This document shows positions 61,310 to 64,000 of a stretch of 64,000 nt of DNA, piece by piece. The number at the start of each line of letters is the position of its first letter. The first letter of the stretch is position 1. The notes beneath the pieces were generated by a model. That model did no database searches, was not told where the DNA came from, and saw only the letters and a list, made by a program, of their open reading frames with translations. The DNA is from Clostridiales bacterium (lineage in GTDB: Bacteria; Bacillota; Clostridia; Oscillospirales; Acutalibacteraceae), in the NCBI GenBank assembly GCA_022801595.1, contig JAAWSO010000001.1:154940-218939 (forward strand), read 5' to 3'. Position numbers and translations under genes: made by a program.

Positions 61310-61443
61310 AGTGGGTGTTACAAAATAGATACCCAAGGAAAAAACAGTATCTATGCGGGTTTGCGGGCTTTTTTGAAGAAAAAACAAGAGAGTGTTTACC
61401 GTGGATGTCCAAGCTGATTTTTAACAGTTGTAACACAAAAAGT

Positions 61444-61486
61444 GGAGTCATCGCCTGAAAAATCAGGTTGGTGACTCCGCTTTTTT
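61444..61486 (+). terminator. Terminator downstream of tRNA-Leu
   Basis: A stem GGAGTCATC with GGTGACTCC (61444-61452 with 61470-61478), with an inner CCTG/CAGG stem, is followed by a run of six T. The surface-protein fragment begins within this T-run. Confidence 0.85.
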
Positions 61487-61799
61487 GCATTTTTTAGAAA
61501 TTTTTTGGGAGAAAACAGGTAGAAAATTTAAGGAAATCAGTGGCAATACCCTGACCGGAGAACAAATTCGTGCGATGGTCAATTCCGGACAGCTCAAGGT
61601 GGGCGATTCGCGTACTGGATTGATTGTGGATTTACAGCAGCTTGCGAATGGGAATTTCCGTGTAACAGGTAAAAATGTAGGAACGGCCTATATTGTTTAC
61701 GAGGTTGGCGGCACCCATGCATCGGTACGCATTGACGTGCAAAGAGAGGTGACCCAGCACGGCACAGCAGTAAGAAATACATCCTATTTTATCAATTAA
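61485..61799 (+). pseudogene. C-terminal fragment of a surface-protein paralogue
   Basis: This 104-codon frame matches the last about 85 residues of the surface protein at 61890-64000. Shared blocks include Asp-Ser-Arg-Thr-Gly-x-Ile-Val-Asp-Leu-Gln, Asn-Gly-Asn, Tyr-Ile-x-Tyr-Glu, Ser-Val-Arg-Ile-Asp-Val-Gln and the end His-Gly-x-x-Val-Arg-Asn-Thr. About half of the residues are identical. It has no ribosome site, and the first codon lies in the T-run of the previous terminator. It appears to be the tail of a lost second gene, pointing toward the intact one. Confidence 0.8.
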
Positions 61800-61831
61800 T
61801 CAAAATTCAGAAAATCTTCCCCATCCATAAC

Positions 61832-61867
61832 AAAGGGGCAGTTACCGATGCATGGTAGCTGCCCTTT
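61832..61867. terminator. Bidirectional terminator between the fragment and the surface-protein gene
   Basis: A long stem (AAAGGGGCAGTTACC with GGTAGCTGCCCTTT) with a short loop lies between two convergent 3' ends and can serve the leftward gene. Confidence 0.8.
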
Positions 61868-61889
61868 CTATTATTGGAAGAAAAAAGCC

Positions 61890-64000
61890 TTAAAGCCAAT
61901 AAAAAGTATTGCGGACGGATTGCCCGTGTGCTTGTATACCGTCTTGAACATCAATGCGTACCGAAAGCTGCTTGCCTTCGATTTCGTAGAGGATATAACA
62001 AGTACCGGAATGTTTAGCGGTGAGCAGAGCGTTGCCGTTTGGGAGGACTTGCAGGTCAACAATCGAACCCGTACGGGAATCCCGAATGATGAGATTGCCG
62101 GAGCGAATGATCTGCTGGACTTGTTCATCGGTTAAGCGGTTGCCGTTGGAATCATGCAAAAAGGTACCAATCGTATAGCGTTCCCCCGGAGCAAACGTAT
62201 AAGAAGCGGTGTCTAGGGTGATGGAGCCTTTTGGTGCTTTCAAGTGGAATGTCATGAGAGAGGATTGACCCTGATAGGTGACGCGGACTTGTACCGTACC
62301 AGAAGCTTTGGCCGTGACTCGATATTTTGCCCCGCGGCTGTCGTTTGCATCCTCAAGCGATACACTGGCCATTTCCGGATTTAAAACCTCCACTTTGATA
62401 TTTTGAATATCATGATTGTCCTTGACTAAAAAGGCATAACTGCCACCAACCGCAATGTCAGCGGAAGCCGTGTCCAAAACAAGGGGAACCGAGGGCACCG
62501 TTGGCGTGGTAGGTTTCGAGGGGGTTTCCGGAGAAGTGGGGGAAGAAGGTCTGGAGGGCCGGTTGGAGTTGCTCGAATTTTTCTGCCATTGTGCGGTGAG
62601 CGTGACAGCGTTAGCCGGCATGGTAAAGGTGGTGTCGGTTTTGGAGGAATCCGCAAAGGTGCCTCCTCCGTCTGAGGTCCAGCCGCGGAAACGGTAACCG
62701 TTTTTGCTGCCAGCGGAAATAGCAACTTGGGTACCAGCTTCGTAGGTTCCAGAACCGCTGGCGCCCGTGCCGCCATGTACGGTCAGAGAATATGTAGTGG
62801 GGGCGATGGCTTCAAAATTGCTTTGAAGTGTTACGGGACCGCTGGGCATAGTAAACGTCAAACTGGCCTGTTGCAGTTCCTCCTGACTCAAGTTGATACC
62901 CTCTGCTGTCCATCCCTGAAACGTGTAGCCCGGACGTTCCTCAGCTGTAATGGTTACAGTCTCGCCGGGTTGATAAAGTCCGACGCCTTTTTCGTCGACT
63001 TGGACTGCATAGTGGGAATCCTGCCCGATTTGAATGCTGCCCGCCCCTGTAATCTCAGGGAGCGTTTCCGGGTTAGTATCCTCTGGCAGCAACAAGGTTC
63101 CGATGACTTCCAGCTGTTCCAGCGAGTTGACCTGAAACAGCTTGTCGAGGGTGTCCTTTGTCACATTTGTTCGTGCATCCAAGGTAATCCCTTCGGAGAT
63201 GGTCAATGTTGACCCGGATTCACTGGATAGAAGGATTTTGGGATTGCTGTGTTCGCCTAAAGTTAAATCAAAATTTAAAACAGTATCACCATTTACAACA
63301 TATTCTCTTGCATCGGGAGTATACTCTACGACAAAGCCATTGACTGTACCGTTGTTTTCAATTTCTCCAATATCCGAATCATTTAAATGGACGTTGAGCA
63401 AGCTTTTTTCTTCAATATTAAGGGTACCATGATTGATAATTTTTCCATAGTTTTGGAGCTGTACCCCCGCGGGTATGGTGACTGTTGTGCCTTCTGGAAT
63501 TGTGATGGTCGAAGGATATCGTTTGAGAGTGTTATTTTCCAGTTTTACATAACGGGTTTGCATGACACTATCAGGAAATGGAAATAAATTCAGAGTTTCG
63601 TCCCAAGTAATATTGAAAATATACGCAGATCCTGTTGAGGTAATTTCTCCTGTATCAGAATTATACTGGCATTTGTTCCATTGGACATTATCTCCATTTA
63701 GAATCAAATAGTTATTGCTGCCTCCGTAATAAATTACTGCGCCATTTTTAGCTGTACAGCTATCTTGGTAAGCAGGAAGATCGGAATTTCCGGAATTTGT
63801 ATTTTGATTGTGAACATATAAAGTTCCGCCGGAAATGCTAAACTGTGAACCGTTGAATTTGTCATATTCAATGGCTGCCAAAATATCTATATTACCAATT
63901 GCGACAATGTTGCTGTCGGTAAACGTGACATTGCCAAGGGCCCACCCGAAATACGTAAAGCAGGCCAAAGGCCAAAAGACCGATTTCCGGGATGCCGTCC
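61890..64000 (-). CDS. InlB-repeat cell-surface protein (partial)
   Basis: The frame is open from the right window edge to the stop at 61890, so at least 700 residues are present and the N-terminus is missing. It has a beta-helix-like Asn/Thr/Gly-rich part, then two Listeria-Bacteroides (InlB-B) repeats. These are Gly-Tyr-Thr-Phe-Gln-Gly-Trp and Gly-Tyr-Arg-Phe-Arg-Gly-Trp, each ending Phe-Thr-Met-Pro-x-x-x-Val-Thr-Leu. A Pro/Ser/Thr-rich linker follows, then two Ig-like beta domains. The family is exported and attached to or released from the cell surface, often in adhesion. No LPxTG motif or other anchor is visible at the C-terminus. Confidence 0.8.
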   Translation of the reverse strand, partial: TASRKSVFWPLACFTYFGWALGNVTFTDSNIVAIGNIDILAAIEYDKFNGSQFSISGGTLYVHNQNTNSGNSDLPAYQDSCTAKNGAVIYYGGSNNYLILNGDNVQWNKCQYNSDTGEITSTGSAYIFNITWDETLNLFPFPDSVMQTRYVKLENNTLKRYPSTITIPEGTTVTIPAGVQLQNYGKIINHGTLNIEEKSLLNVHLNDSDIGEIENNGTVNGFVVEYTPDAREYVVNGDTVLNFDLTLGEHSNPKILLSSESGSTLTISEGITLDARTNVTKDTLDKLFQVNSLEQLEVIGTLLLPEDTNPETLPEITGAGSIQIGQDSHYAVQVDEKGVGLYQPGETVTITAEERPGYTFQGWTAEGINLSQEELQQASLTFTMPSGPVTLQSNFEAIAPTTYSLTVHGGTGASGSGTYEAGTQVAISAGSKNGYRFRGWTSDGGGTFADSSKTDTTFTMPANAVTLTAQWQKNSSNSNRPSRPSSPTSPETPSKPTTPTVPSVPLVLDTASADIAVGGSYAFLVKDNHDIQNIKVEVLNPEMASVSLEDANDSRGAKYRVTAKASGTVQVRVTYQGQSSLMTFHLKAPKGSITLDTASYTFAPGERYTIGTFLHDSNGNRLTDEQVQQIIRSGNLIIRDSRTGSIVDLQVLPNGNALLTAKHSGTCYILYEIEGKQLSVRIDVQDGIQAHGQSVRNTFYWL

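Overview
The window looks like chromosome from an anaerobic, endospore-forming, flagellated Clostridia bacterium, most likely in or near the Oscillospiraceae. The evidence is a complete GerA-type spore germination operon, a FliD-like flagellar gene and a methyl-accepting chemotaxis protein, two T-box leaders, a TPP riboswitch, a high-molecular-weight rubredoxin, ThyX instead of ThyA, a Crh-like HPr, and moderate G+C. No rRNA, CRISPR array, prophage or complete insertion sequence is visible. Placement is by inference; no 16S is present.

Left part (1-9.6 kb): the 5' part of a fliD-like gene runs off the left edge. A complete tryptophan operon follows on the minus strand, trpE-trpGD(fused)-trpC-trpF-trpB-trpA, led by a consensus promoter and a T-box with a UGG (Trp) specifier. 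Then come tRNA-Val(UAC) and nth. From 9.8 to 17 kb, rightward genes include an sdpR-sdpI-like pair with a candidate operator, glyA, rarA, a roughly 275-nt candidate structured RNA ahead of a flavin reductase-rubredoxin fusion, a sugar/maltose acetyltransferase, feoA, and a feoB that loses its second half at a conserved motif.

Middle (17-37.5 kb): next to the broken feoB lie a chemoreceptor with a CZB-like extracytoplasmic domain and a large serine recombinase. Then follow a His-rich DUF4198 protein, DUF1294, a GHL10-type glycoside hydrolase, an Ig-like lipoprotein preceded by a 17-bp perfect palindrome, mtaB, a Crh-like HPr, an ABC-F ATPase, a sugar isomerase, a 105-bp tandem repeat array, nrdR, a DUF421-DUF4363 pair, gerAA-gerAB-gerAC and DUF1836.

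Right part (37.6-64 kb): pcrA; the thiamine thiazole operon thiS-thiF-thiG-thiH-thiE (with a GNAT gene) under a TPP riboswitch; another GNAT gene; a Cys-rich conserved protein; a tightly overlapped cluster thyX-tmk-pfpI-like-MTHFS-mltG-U32 (dTMP and folate supply, then cell wall and tRNA modification); cstA; alaS behind an alanine T-box; a HIT protein; comEC with a degenerate nuclease-like domain; holA-rnmV; tRNA-Leu(GAG); a stranded C-terminal fragment of a surface-protein gene; and, converging on it, the related InlB-repeat surface protein that runs off the right edge.

Amino-acid and cofactor supply is controlled by RNA sensors (trp T-box, alaS T-box, TPP riboswitch). The least explained parts are the RNA at 13.65-13.93 kb, the 105-bp repeats at 30.1-30.4 kb, the feoB breakpoint at 17.03 kb and the structured gap at 56.4-56.8 kb.
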